Source: Clostridiales bacterium (GTDB lineage Bacteria; Bacillota; Clostridia; Oscillospirales; Feifaniaceae). From it: a stretch of DNA of 40,859 nt. The notes beneath the pieces are model-generated. The model was not told the origin of the DNA. It searched no databases and saw only the letters and a program-made list of their open reading frames with translations. Of this stretch, positions 22,133-29,920 are shown piece after piece. Within the stretch, counting starts at the first letter, position 1. Each line of letters starts with the position of its first letter. Where the stretch lies: assembly GCA_012719075.1 (NCBI GenBank), contig JAAYBB010000012.1, positions 1-40,859 of the forward strand, given 5' to 3'. Made by a program: the position numbers and the translations under genes.

Positions 22133-25100
22133 ATGCGGAGAAGCAAAAAGACCATGGATGGGAACACGGCGGCCGCACACGCCAGTTACGCCTTCACCGA
22201 GGTGGCGGCCATCTACCCCATCACCCCCTCCTCGCCGATGGCCGAGCTGACCGACGAGTGGTCGGCGCAGGGGCTCAAGAACCTGTTTGGAGACAGCGTG
22301 TCGGTCATTGAACTGCAGAGCGAGGGCGGCGCCGCCGGCGCCGTGCACGGGAGCCTCAACGCCGGGGCGCTGACCACCACCTACACGGCCAGCCAGGGGC
22401 TGCTGCTGATGCTTCCGAACCTGTACAAAATTGCGGGAGAGCTGCTGCCCTGTGTCATCAACGTGTCGGCCCGGTCGGTGGCCACCCACGCGCTGAGCAT
22501 CTTTGGGGACCACTCGGACATCTATGCCTGCCGGCAGACCGGCTTTGCCATGCTGGCCGAATCCAACCCCCAGGAGGTCATGGACCTCACGCCGGTGGCC
22601 CACCTGGCCGCGCTCGAGGGGCGCGTGCCCTTCATCAACTTCTTCGACGGCTTCCGCACCAGCCACGAGCTGCAGAAGATCGAGGTGTGGGAGTACAGCA
22701 CGCTGGCCGCCATGCTGGACCGCAGCGACCTCAAGGGCTTCCGCGAGCGGGCGCTCAACCCGCAGCGGCCGGCCATGCGGGGCAGCCACCAGAACGGGGA
22801 CATCTTCTTCCAGAACCGCGAGGCCGCCAACCGCTACTACGAGCGGGTCCCCTCGATCGTCGAGGGCTATATGAACCGCATCAACCGTCTGATCGGCACC
22901 GACTACCGCCTGTTCAACTACGTCGGTGCGCCCGACGCCGAGCGGGTGGTCGTGGCGATGGGCTCGGTCTGCGACGTGGCCGAGGAGGTCGTCGAACACC
23001 TGGTGGCCAGGGGCGAGAAGGTGGGCCTGATCAAGGTGCGGCTCTACCGGCCCTTCTCGGCCGAGCACCTGCTGATGGCGCTGCCCAAGGAGACCAAGAA
23101 AATCGCCGTGCTCGACCGCACCAAGGAGCCGGGCGCGCTGGGCGAGCCGCTCTATATGGACGTGGTGACCGCGCTGTCCGGCCGGCACCCCGCCGCCGTC
23201 GTGGGGGGCCGCTACGGGCTCAGCTCCAAGGACACCCCGCCCTCCAGCCTGTTTGCGGTGTATGAAAACCTCGCGCAGGAGCGCCCGAAGAACGGCTTCA
23301 CGATCGGCATTGTGGACGACGTGACCGACCACAGCCTGCCCGAGCGGGACGACTGTCCCGACACCCTGCCCGAGGGCACCGCCTCCTGCAAGTTCTGGGG
23401 GCTGGGCGGCGACGGCACGGTGGGGGCCAACAAGAACACCATCACCATCATCGGCGACCACACCGACAAGTATGTGCAGGCCTACTTCCAGTACGACTCC
23501 AAAAAGACCGGCGGCGTGACCATCAGCCACCTGCGCTTTGGAGACAAGCCCATCAAGTCGCCCTACTACGTCAAAAAGGCCGACTTTGTGGCCTGCCACA
23601 ACCCGGCCTATATCCGCAAGGGCTTCAAGATGGTGCAGGACGTCAAGCCGGGCGGCAAGTTTTTAATCAACGCCACCTGGACGCCCGAGGAGCTCGACGA
23701 GCACCTGACGGCTGACGCCAAGCGCTATATCGCCGAGAACAACATCCAGGTCTTCCTGTGCAACGCCATCGACAAGGCCCGCGAGATCGGCATGGGCAAG
23801 CGCACCAACACGATTTTGCAGAGCGCCTTCTTCAAGCTGGCCGACATCATCCCGATTGAGGACGCGGTGCACCATATGAAGGAGGCCGTCTACAAGACTT
23901 ACGGCAGCAAGGGCGACGCGGTGGTGGGCGCCAACTATGCCGCCATCGACGCCGGCCTGGAGGGCATCGTTCAGGTCGAGGTGCCGAAGTCCTGGAAGAA
24001 CGCCAAGGAAAAGAGCCACAGCGGCAAGCTGCCGGCCGAGGGGGCGCTGGCCAAAATGGTGTCGGTGATCCAGCGCCCGGTCAACCTCAACGACGGCGAC
24101 AGCCTGCCGGTGTCGGCCTTCCTCGACCACGCCGACGGCACCTTTGAGCTCGGGGCGGCCGCCTTTGAGCGGCGGGGCGTCGCGGTCGAGGTGCCCGAGT
24201 GGGACCCGGTCAAGTGCATCCAGTGCAACCAGTGCGCCTATGTCTGTCCCCATGCCACGATCCGCCCCTTTGCGCTGGACGAGGCCGACGTCAAGGCGGC
24301 GCCGGACGGCATGAAAATGACCGGCATGAAGGGCCGGGACGTGGAGCAGTACCAGTTTGCGATGGCGATCAGCCCGCTCGACTGCATGGGCTGCGGCGCC
24401 TGCGCCAACATCTGCCCGGCGCCCGGCAAGGCGCTGTTCATGAAGGAGCGGGAGACCCAGATGCAGGAGCAGGCGGTCTTTGACTTCTGCGTCGGGAGTG
24501 TGCGCAAGAAGGAGGGCATGCCCGACGAGACCACCGTCAAGGGCAGCCAGTTCAACCAGCCGCTGCTGGAGTTCTCGGGCGCCTGCGCCGGCTGCGTCGA
24601 AACGGCCTATGCCAGGCTGGTGACCCAGCTCTTCGGCGAGTATATGTATATCAGCAACGCCACCGGCTGCTCCTCGATCTGGGGCGGGCCGGCCGCGGCC
24701 AGCCCCTATGCCGTCAACCGCAGCAGCGGCTATGGCCCGGCCTGGGCCAACAGCCTGTTCGAGGACAACGCCGAGCACGGCTTTGGCATGTTCCTCGCGC
24801 AGAAGACCATAAGGGCGCGGCTGATCCGCACGGCCTGGTCGCTGTCGGGGCACGAGAACGCCGCGCTGCGCGAGGCCGCCCAGCACTATTTGGACACCCG
24901 CAGAAACGGCAAGCTCAACCAGGCGGCCGCCGCGCAGCTGATCGCCGAGTGTGAGAAGCACCCCGACGCCGACTGCCGGGCCATCCTGGCCGACCGGCGC
25001 TACCTGGCCCGCAAGAGCGTATGGATCTTCGGCGGCGACGGCTGGGCCTACGACATCGGCTACGGCGGGCTGGACCACGTGCTGGCCTCGGGCGAGGACG

Positions 25101-25672
25101 TCAATGTCTTTGTGTTCGACACCGAGGTCTACTCCAACACCGGCGGGCAGGCCTCCAAGGCCAGCCAGCTCGGACAGGTGGCGCAGTTTGCGGCGGCCGG
25201 CAAGGCCATCGGCAAGAAGAGCCTGGCCGAGATGGCCATGTCCTACGGCTATGTCTACGTGGCGCAGGTGGCCATGGGGGCCGACATGGGGCAGACCATC
25301 AAGGCCATTGTCGAGGCCGAGAGCTACCGCGGTCCCTCGCTGATCATCGGCTACGCCCCCTGCGAGATGCACGGCATCCGCGGCGGCATGGGCAACGCCC
25401 AGGAGGAGATGAAGCGGGCGGTCGAGGCCGGATACTGGTTCAACTTCCGCTACGACCCCCGGCGCAAGCAGCAGGGCAAGAACCCCTTTATGCTGGACTC
25501 CAAAAAGCCGACCGGCGACTACCGCGCCTTTGTCGGCAATGAGACGCGGTACAGCCGCCTGCAGCTGGCCTTCCCGGAGCGGGCGCAGGAGCTGCTCTCC
25601 AAGGCCGAGGCCCAGAGCGTCGAGCGGTACGAGTATCTCAAAATGCTCGAGCGCTTCTACGACGAGAAGTGA
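22133..25672 (+). CDS. nifJ: Pyruvate:ferredoxin (flavodoxin) oxidoreductase
   Basis: Oxidises pyruvate and CoA to acetyl-CoA and CO2 while reducing ferredoxin; the central oxygen-sensitive enzyme of clostridial fermentation. It is the single-chain form, 1179 residues (usual 1170-1200). The N-terminal domain has YAFTEVAAIYPITPSSPMAE; the central region GDGTVGANKNTITIIGDHT and TGGVTISHLRFG; near residues 695-760 two 4Fe-4S motifs, CIQCNQCAYVCPH and CMGCGACANICPAPGKA; then the CAGCVETAYARL and SNATGCSSIW ligands for the proximal cluster, and TPP binding GDGWAYDIGYGGLDHVLASG ... NVFVFDTEVYSNTGGQAS. Start ATG 22133 has AAAGGAG 7 bases upstream; the frame is open further upstream. Codon use is strongly GC-biased, as expected for a highly expressed gene. 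Confidence 0.97.
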   Translation: MRRSKKTMDGNTAAAHASYAFTEVAAIYPITPSSPMAELTDEWSAQGLKNLFGDSVSVIELQSEGGAAGAVHGSLNAGALTTTYTASQGLLLMLPNLYKIAGELLPCVINVSARSVATHALSIFGDHSDIYACRQTGFAMLAESNPQEVMDLTPVAHLAALEGRVPFINFFDGFRTSHELQKIEVWEYSTLAAMLDRSDLKGFRERALNPQRPAMRGSHQNGDIFFQNREAANRYYERVPSIVEGYMNRINRLIGTDYRLFNYVGAPDAERVVVAMGSVCDVAEEVVEHLVARGEKVGLIKVRLYRPFSAEHLLMALPKETKKIAVLDRTKEPGALGEPLYMDVVTALSGRHPAAVVGGRYGLSSKDTPPSSLFAVYENLAQERPKNGFTIGIVDDVTDHSLPERDDCPDTLPEGTASCKFWGLGGDGTVGANKNTITIIGDHTDKYVQAYFQYDSKKTGGVTISHLRFGDKPIKSPYYVKKADFVACHNPAYIRKGFKMVQDVKPGGKFLINATWTPEELDEHLTADAKRYIAENNIQVFLCNAIDKAREIGMGKRTNTILQSAFFKLADIIPIEDAVHHMKEAVYKTYGSKGDAVVGANYAAIDAGLEGIVQVEVPKSWKNAKEKSHSGKLPAEGALAKMVSVIQRPVNLNDGDSLPVSAFLDHADGTFELGAAAFERRGVAVEVPEWDPVKCIQCNQCAYVCPHATIRPFALDEADVKAAPDGMKMTGMKGRDVEQYQFAMAISPLDCMGCGACANICPAPGKALFMKERETQMQEQAVFDFCVGSVRKKEGMPDETTVKGSQFNQPLLEFSGACAGCVETAYARLVTQLFGEYMYISNATGCSSIWGGPAAASPYAVNRSSGYGPAWANSLFEDNAEHGFGMFLAQKTIRARLIRTAWSLSGHENAALREAAQHYLDTRRNGKLNQAAAAQLIAECEKHPDADCRAILADRRYLARKSVWIFGGDGWAYDIGYGGLDHVLASGEDVNVFVFDTEVYSNTGGQASKASQLGQVAQFAAAGKAIGKKSLAEMAMSYGYVYVAQVAMGADMGQTIKAIVEAESYRGPSLIIGYAPCEMHGIRGGMGNAQEEMKRAVEAGYWFNFRYDPRRKQQGKNPFMLDSKKPTGDYRAFVGNETRYSRLQLAFPERAQELLSKAEAQSVERYEYLKMLERFYDEK

Positions 25673-25780
25673 CCGCAGCGCCGGGGACGGCGCAGCCTGG
25701 AGGCCACCGCGCAGCCTGCACAAAAGGCCCCTCATAAGCCGCGGTGCACAGGCAGAGCCAACAGATGATTTTTGTGAGCA

Positions 25781-25824
25781 GATAAAAACCGGAGTGCGGC
25801 AGCCACAGCTGCCGCACTCCGGTT
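25781..25824 (-). terminator. Strong terminator of the AlkZ-like gene
   Basis: AACCGGAGTGCGGCAG and its exact complement form a 16-base stem with a 6-base loop. On the minus strand TTTTTATC follows, so it ends the leftward gene at 25858; on the plus strand no T-run follows. Confidence 0.85.
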
Positions 25825-25857
25825 GCTCATGATAAGAGTTGCTTGGTAAATAGGCGT

Positions 25858-27036
25858 TTACATCTCAATGCTCCCCAACGTCTGTTGACGAAAGATCGCG
25901 TATTCTTCGGCAAGGCGATGGAGTTTTTGTTTTTCGTGCGCCTTGCCCCACAAATTCATTTTGATGTCCATTCCCTTGCCCTTTTTCTTGCTTGTCCAAA
26001 TGCCAATGATTTCTCCACCATACAAAATAACACCCGGATTCGTCACCAATGTCCAAATCTGTTTTTGCAGGGATTTATCCGGCTGCAAAACCGCTCGGTC
26101 GCGCTGGTCAAGAAACGGATCGTGACCCCCGAGGAGAAGAAGCTCCCTTTGAAACGAAGCCGGAGAAAAAAGCGGTTCTTTATCGACAGATAGAATAAAG
26201 GCTCTCTTCCCCAAGGCCACAACGGGCTCCACTTCTTCTGAAACCGTTTCCCACATGCGCTTTCCCTGTTTTGGGGAACAGCCTGACCAACTTATAAATG
26301 CATCAACGGTGGTCGGTCCATAACAGTGCAAAAATTTTCGCACCAGTTTTTTAGGGGCGTCCTCACTGATTTTCAAAGAATGGCCTGTCCAGCTTTTAAA
26401 AGAGGTAAAAGTAGGGCTGATGCCATTTCGTTCTCCAAATACAACGAGGCCGCTGTAGGCACACGGTCGAAGCATAAAGGACACAACCGCGCCACCGACA
26501 GTTTGCTTATCCGGGCTTCCGTACATGGAGGGTTTATTCCACAGGTCCCGTTTTTCAACGGGCAACAGCGGCAACATCCATTCGGCCAAAGTTTGGTCTA
26601 GCGTGCTTTTGCTGGTGATAACGTTATCGTCCAGCTGCGGCACAACCTGTTTTAACAAGTCGAACAATTCATCAAAGGCCATCTGTAAAAAGTCAAGCGC
26701 CAGTAAAATCCCCTGGGTGTAGATCCACGGCTCACCTTCTTGTGAAATAAGGGCGGATAGAAAAACATCACTTTCCCAGGCGGGAAATACCACAGGTGCT
26801 CCCCGCAAGCTCCAGGCCTGTAAAAGCGATTTTTCTTGATAGAGCACATGCGCCATTTCCGACAGGCTGCAATCGGGAACACGATTGTAGAGAGCGGTTT
26901 CCCATGCGCCGGGCGGGGTGTTTTGCATGCCGCATGCCCCAACAAGTTCCGCGATGTCCGCGCGCTGATATTTTTTATCCAAATGATGCGCGTGTAACCG
27001 ATAACGTCTGATTTGTTCAACGCCTACTTCACTCAT
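25858..27036 (-). CDS. AlkZ/YcaQ-like winged-helix DNA glycosylase family protein
   Basis: The 392 residues fit the winged-helix DNA-binding (HTH_42) family that includes AlkZ and YcaQ, glycosylases that unhook interstrand crosslinks or remove bulky alkylated bases. Family features seen: an N-terminal LHAHHLDKKYQRADIAELV, MQNTPPGAWETALYNRVPD, the stretch LLQAWSLRGAPVVFPAWESD, and the C-terminal SVDKEPLFSPASF, LLGGHDPFLDQRDRA and VTNPGVILYGGEIIGIWTSK. The Q-x-Q catalytic motif of AlkZ is not obvious. Start ATG 27036 with AAAGGGA about 10 bases upstream. GC content is visibly below that of the flanks, with AT-rich flanking DNA, so it is probably acquired with the neighbouring FMN-binding protein. 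Confidence 0.82.
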   Translation of the reverse strand: MSEVGVEQIRRYRLHAHHLDKKYQRADIAELVGACGMQNTPPGAWETALYNRVPDCSLSEMAHVLYQEKSLLQAWSLRGAPVVFPAWESDVFLSALISQEGEPWIYTQGILLALDFLQMAFDELFDLLKQVVPQLDDNVITSKSTLDQTLAEWMLPLLPVEKRDLWNKPSMYGSPDKQTVGGAVVSFMLRPCAYSGLVVFGERNGISPTFTSFKSWTGHSLKISEDAPKKLVRKFLHCYGPTTVDAFISWSGCSPKQGKRMWETVSEEVEPVVALGKRAFILSVDKEPLFSPASFQRELLLLGGHDPFLDQRDRAVLQPDKSLQKQIWTLVTNPGVILYGGEIIGIWTSKKKGKGMDIKMNLWGKAHEKQKLHRLAEEYAIFRQQTLGSIEM

Positions 27037-27353
27037 GTGTCTGTAGTCCCTTTTATGATTTTATGATGATTTTTCATTCACTTTTTCACACCGCAGATAT
27101 GGCAAATATCCATCATCCGCAGGATTGCCCATCCGATTTTTGTTTTTTGTCTCCAGTCAAGAATAACAGATTTTACGAACAAAACAACCATGCCCATAAA
27201 AATTGTACGCAAACAAGCAGACAATAAAAAAACACCTCCGCCCATTTCTGGGAAAATGGACGGGGGTGTTTTTTCGTTGCGGACGATTTCTCAATTAAAC
27301 GTTGACAGCAGTCCAAGCTACAAAGCTGTGGGAACCGCATGGACGAAGGCCAT
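27037..27353. other. AT-rich intergenic region, about 320 bp
   Basis: No gene seen. It contains the bidirectional terminator at 27225-27274 and, on the minus strand, only weak promoter matches for the AlkZ-like gene (for example TTGTTT, 16 bases, TATTCT, near 27147-27174). Its base composition is clearly more AT-rich than the window. Confidence 0.45.
27225..27274. terminator. Bidirectional intrinsic terminator
   Basis: AACACC, CCG and CCATTT pair with AAATGG, CGG and GGTGTT in a nearly continuous 17-base stem. T-tracts follow in both directions. On the minus strand it ends the FMN-binding gene (stop at 27354). Confidence 0.85.
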
Positions 27354-27824
27354 TTAATTGGCCGTCTTATGGATAAAGTCGATCTCATTCCGGATCCCTT
27401 TGTGCGCGTCATTCCACAGGCCCTTTGTCAGACGGATGCGCAGCAGGCAGGTGTTGGGGTCTTCGTCGTTGTTGGCCTCGTTGTACCACGCGGCAAAGAT
27501 CCTGCGCAGCTTTGCCATCATCTCGGCGTTTTGCGCGTCACACACCCAGCCCAGGTTTTCACCAATGCCGTCGGCGGTGAAATTTTCGACGATGATGCAA
27601 ACGGCGACTTCCGGGTTTTGGGCGATCTGCCGCATCTTGCCCGAGGTCGCGTAGGTGACGGTGTAAAACGCGCCGTCCTCATAATAGGCGTCCACAATGC
27701 GTGCGGCGGGGCGGCTTTTGCCATCGGCCCCCGGCTCCAGCGCAATCGTAGACAGGGAGATCAAGCCGTCCTTGTTCCCCAATTTTTCGTCCAGCAGCTT
27801 CATGGCTTCGTCGTACTTGCTCAT
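27354..27824 (-). CDS. Pyridoxamine 5'-phosphate oxidase-like FMN split-barrel protein
   Basis: Small flavin-binding protein of the PNPOx-like split-barrel superfamily, 156 residues. An N-terminal helix (MSKYDEAMKLLDEKLG) is followed by strands with ISLSTIALEPGADGKSRPAAR and IVDAYYEDGAFYTVTYATSG, then KMRQIAQNPEVAVCI, the typical K-x-R-x-L-x-x-N-P-x-V-x-V pattern. Many such clostridial proteins are uncharacterised flavin or F420-type reductases, so the exact reaction is not known. Start ATG 27824 follows GAGGGGGG at 6 bases. It has a sigma-A promoter at 27950-27978 and a leader of about 120 bases with three hairpins. GC is moderately lower than the window. Confidence 0.87.
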   Translation of the reverse strand: MSKYDEAMKLLDEKLGNKDGLISLSTIALEPGADGKSRPAARIVDAYYEDGAFYTVTYATSGKMRQIAQNPEVAVCIIVENFTADGIGENLGWVCDAQNAEMMAKLRRIFAAWYNEANNDEDPNTCLLRIRLTKGLWNDAHKGIRNEIDFIHKTAN

Positions 27825-27943
27825 CCCTTGCCCCCCTCAATATGGAGTATACATTTCCTTGCCTGAGCGCAGTCTGCGTCATCAGGCGTCTTTTGCGGCC
27901 CGGTTGCCGCAGGAGTTTAGGCGTGCGGCGACACCTCGTGGTG
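27825..27943 (-). promoter_or_regulatory. Structured leader of the FMN-binding gene
   Basis: On the minus strand, three consecutive hairpins: CACC/GGTG, GCCGCA/TGCGGC (12-base loop) and GCCTGA/TCAGGC with an inner CGCA/TGCG. Length and spacing are like a riboswitch or attenuator, but I could not assign it to a class. Confidence 0.4.
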
Positions 27944-27949
27944 CTTACC

Positions 27950-27978
27950 AGTATAACAAACGCGGAGATCGCGTTCAA
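27950..27978 (-). promoter_or_regulatory. Promoter of the FMN-binding gene
   Basis: On the minus strand TTGAAC, 17 bases, TATACT. Confidence 0.7.
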
Positions 27979-28019
27979 TCATTTGTATCAGCCCCTTGGA
28001 GAAAGCCTCTCCCGGCAAG

Positions 28020-28046
28020 AAAAGGCCTTCCGTTGGAAGGCCTTTT
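28020..28046. terminator. Hairpin terminator left of repeat copy 2
   Basis: AAAAGGCCTTCC and GGAAGGCCTTTT with a 3-base loop, T-tract in both directions. It immediately abuts the left end of the MITE-like repeat. A nearly identical hairpin lies at the other end (28247-28272). Confidence 0.75.
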
Positions 28047-28245
28047 CAGTCTGTTGAAAAAGGCGGTCTCATGCAGGGTGGGTGGCAAAAACAGCCTTGA
28101 CATCAAATTCGTAGGAACGGCGGACATGTGCCGACGTTCCTACTCCTAAGCGGGCCTGCGCGTTTCGAGCCCCGCAGGGGCGAGGAACGAAGGCGCGAGC
28201 GCACAGGCCCTCTTGTCAAAAAACCGCCGGTTTTTTGACAGTCTC
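28047..28245. repeat. MITE-like dispersed repeat, copy 2 (199 bp)
   Basis: Complete copy. Left end CAGTCTGTTGAAAAAGGCGG, right end (read inward) GAGACTGTCAAAAAACCGGC. The internal hairpin has perfect 9-base arms GTAGGAACG and CGTTCCTAC (plus CGG/CCG); the right end contains the 13-base arms TGTCAAAAAACCG and CGGTTTTTTGACA around one base. It is bounded on both sides by near-identical terminator hairpins. No coding capacity. Confidence 0.85.
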
Positions 28246-28246
28246 C

Positions 28247-28274
28247 AAAGGCCTTCCGTTCGGAAGGCCTTTTT
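28247..28274. terminator. Hairpin terminator right of repeat copy 2
   Basis: AAAGGCCTTCCG and CGGAAGGCCTTT with a TT loop, then more T on the plus strand. It lies 31 bp after the UppS-like stop and is its probable terminator, though on the minus strand only TTT follows before the repeat begins. Confidence 0.7.
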
Positions 28275-28304
28275 GCGTTGCTATTTGAGAAAGCCCGCCG
28301 GCCG

Positions 28305-28946
28305 CTACCCGCCCAGCGTCACGTCGCAGCTCTGGTACCAGTCCAGGGCCTCGTGCAGGTGGGAGAGGCAAAAGTCGGGCCAGTAGTCCTCCACAATATA
28401 GAAGTCGGCATAGACCGACTGGACCGGCAAAAAGCCGCTCAGCCGCCGCCGGCCGCCCCAGCGGATGATCAGGTCGATGCGCGAGATGTCGCGCGAGGCG
28501 ATCTCGCCGTCGGTGTGCAGCTTGCGCAGGTCCCAGGTCCAGTCGTAGTTGACCAGAAAGTTCAGGTTGATGCGTCCGTCGCCAAAGCGCACCCGGCGGT
28601 TGGCGTAGGGCAGCAGCGCCGCCGGAAAGGCCGGCGACTCGGTGTTGCCGACCACCAGCAGGTTGGCGTCCCGGCCCGCAAGCAGCTCGACCGCGTCGAC
28701 GCAGGCCTGCGTAAAGGCCGCGCGCTGGTCGGGCGCCCGCTTGTTGTTGTCCTTGGTAAAGCCGTAGAAGGTGGCCTCGGCCACCCCCTGCTCCAGCAGG
28801 GCCTCGTAGAGCGCAAAGCCGGGCGGAACGCCGTGGGCGTAGCCCTCGCTCTTCTGCAGGCCGTGGCCCTCTGCCCAGCGGCGGTTGCCGTCCGGAATGA
28901 TCCCGACGTGCTTAGGCACCCTGGTGTAAGACTGCTCCCTGGCCAT
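28305..28946 (-). CDS. Short cis-prenyltransferase (UppS family)
   Basis: Member of the undecaprenyl/polyprenyl diphosphate synthase family, which condenses isopentenyl units in cis. The catalytic Asp is in HVGIIPDGNRRWAEGHGL. The substrate-binding C-terminus reads DLIIRWGGRRRLSGFLPVQS then VYADFYIVEDYWPDF, where canonical UppS has R-T-G-G-E-x-R-L-S-N-F-L-L-W-Q and AYAEFYFT. At 213 residues it is about 40 shorter than canonical UppS. It belongs to a distinct clostridial subgroup, so chain length may differ, and a canonical uppS is expected elsewhere. Start ATG 28946 with GGAGG 6 bases upstream; it follows ricT by 110 bp. Confidence 0.88.
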   Translation of the reverse strand: MAREQSYTRVPKHVGIIPDGNRRWAEGHGLQKSEGYAHGVPPGFALYEALLEQGVAEATFYGFTKDNNKRAPDQRAAFTQACVDAVELLAGRDANLLVVGNTESPAFPAALLPYANRRVRFGDGRINLNFLVNYDWTWDLRKLHTDGEIASRDISRIDLIIRWGGRRRLSGFLPVQSVYADFYIVEDYWPDFCLSHLHEALDWYQSCDVTLGG

Positions 28947-29056
28947 GCGACACCTCCGAACGGCAATTCTCTTCAGTCCGTGAGGGTAGTATGGCCGGGC
29001 GGGGTGGCCTTTAACCGGGCGGTTCACAACGGCTGCGGGCCGCGGGAGGGCCTGCG

Positions 29057-29920
29057 CTAGGTCGTCTCCTGCGGCGGCGGGGCCTCGGGCTCTGGCTTCT
29101 TGCCGCGCGGCCCGCCCTCGCGCAGCACCTTGACCTCCTGCTTGGGCACCACCACGACCTGCTCGTCGTCCTGCAGGCGCACGGTCAGGTGGCCGCGCAG
29201 CAGGTTGACGTCGGTCACGATGCCGCGGCCGGACGCGGTCTGCACCAGTGTCCCGGGCCTCGGCGTGCTGCCCAGCAGCGCCTCGTAGGACTCCTGCTCG
29301 TACTTGAGGCAGCACATCAGGCGGCCGCAGGTGCCCGAGATCTTGGTGGGGTTGAGCGAGAGCCCCTGCTCCTTGGCCATCTTGATTGAGACCGGCTGGA
29401 ACTCGTTCAGGTGGGTGGAGCAGCAGAAGGGCCGCCCGCAGATGCCCAGGCCCCCCAGCATCTTGGCCTCGTCACGCACGCCGATCTGGCGCAGCTCGAT
29501 GCGGGTGCGGAAGACCGAGGCCAGGTCCTTGACCAGCTCGCGGAAGTCCACGCGCCCGTCGGCCTTGAAGTAGAACAGGATCTTGCTGCGGTCAAAGGTG
29601 TACTCCACGTCCACCAGCTTCATCTCGAGCTTGTGGGCCGCGATTTTCTGCAAGCAGATGTCAAAGGCCTCCTGCTCCCGCCGGACATTTTCGGCGGCCT
29701 GGCGGCTGTCCTCGGACGAGGCGAGGCGAAGGACCCGCTTGAGGGGCAGCGTCAGGCGCTCCTCGGGCATCTCGGTGTTGCCCATCACGACCTCGCCGTG
29801 CTCAATGCCGCGCGCGGTCTCCACAATCACGGCCTGTCCGGGCTGCAGCTCCAGCCCGGCCGGGTCGAAGTAGTAGACCTTGCCGGCCTCTCTGAAACGA
29901 ATTCCACAGATGGTTGTCAA
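29057..29920 (-). CDS. ricT: PSP1-domain regulator RicT (YaaT)
   Basis: Component of the RicA-RicF-RicT complex which in Bacillus carries 4Fe-4S clusters, guides RNase Y-dependent mRNA processing and affects sporulation and competence. The 287 residues contain the PSP1 domain (ELQPGQAVIVETARGIEHGE; RTRIELRQIGVRDEAKMLGG) with the Cys-rich motifs GICGRPFCCSTHL and GTCGRLMCCLKYE that supply cluster ligands. The C-terminal tail after VLREGG is Pro/Glu-rich and variable. Start is TTG 29920, 7 bases after GGGAGG; it overlaps the holB stop by 4 bases (TTGA). Placement after holB is as in Bacillus. Confidence 0.95.
   Translation of the reverse strand: MTTICGIRFREAGKVYYFDPAGLELQPGQAVIVETARGIEHGEVVMGNTEMPEERLTLPLKRVLRLASSEDSRQAAENVRREQEAFDICLQKIAAHKLEMKLVDVEYTFDRSKILFYFKADGRVDFRELVKDLASVFRTRIELRQIGVRDEAKMLGGLGICGRPFCCSTHLNEFQPVSIKMAKEQGLSLNPTKISGTCGRLMCCLKYEQESYEALLGSTPRPGTLVQTASGRGIVTDVNLLRGHLTVRLQDDEQVVVVPKQEVKVLREGGPRGKKPEPEAPPPQETT

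Noticed and set aside
22115-25735. Two long minus-strand frames opposite the PFOR gene
   Set aside because: Composition-driven antisense frames of a strongly biased gene; the PFOR reading covers all catalytic motifs.
27825-27943. Fluoride riboswitch before the FMN protein
   Set aside because: Only the CTGATGACGC stretch resembles its 3' part; the 5' GATGG region and the pseudoknot partners are missing.
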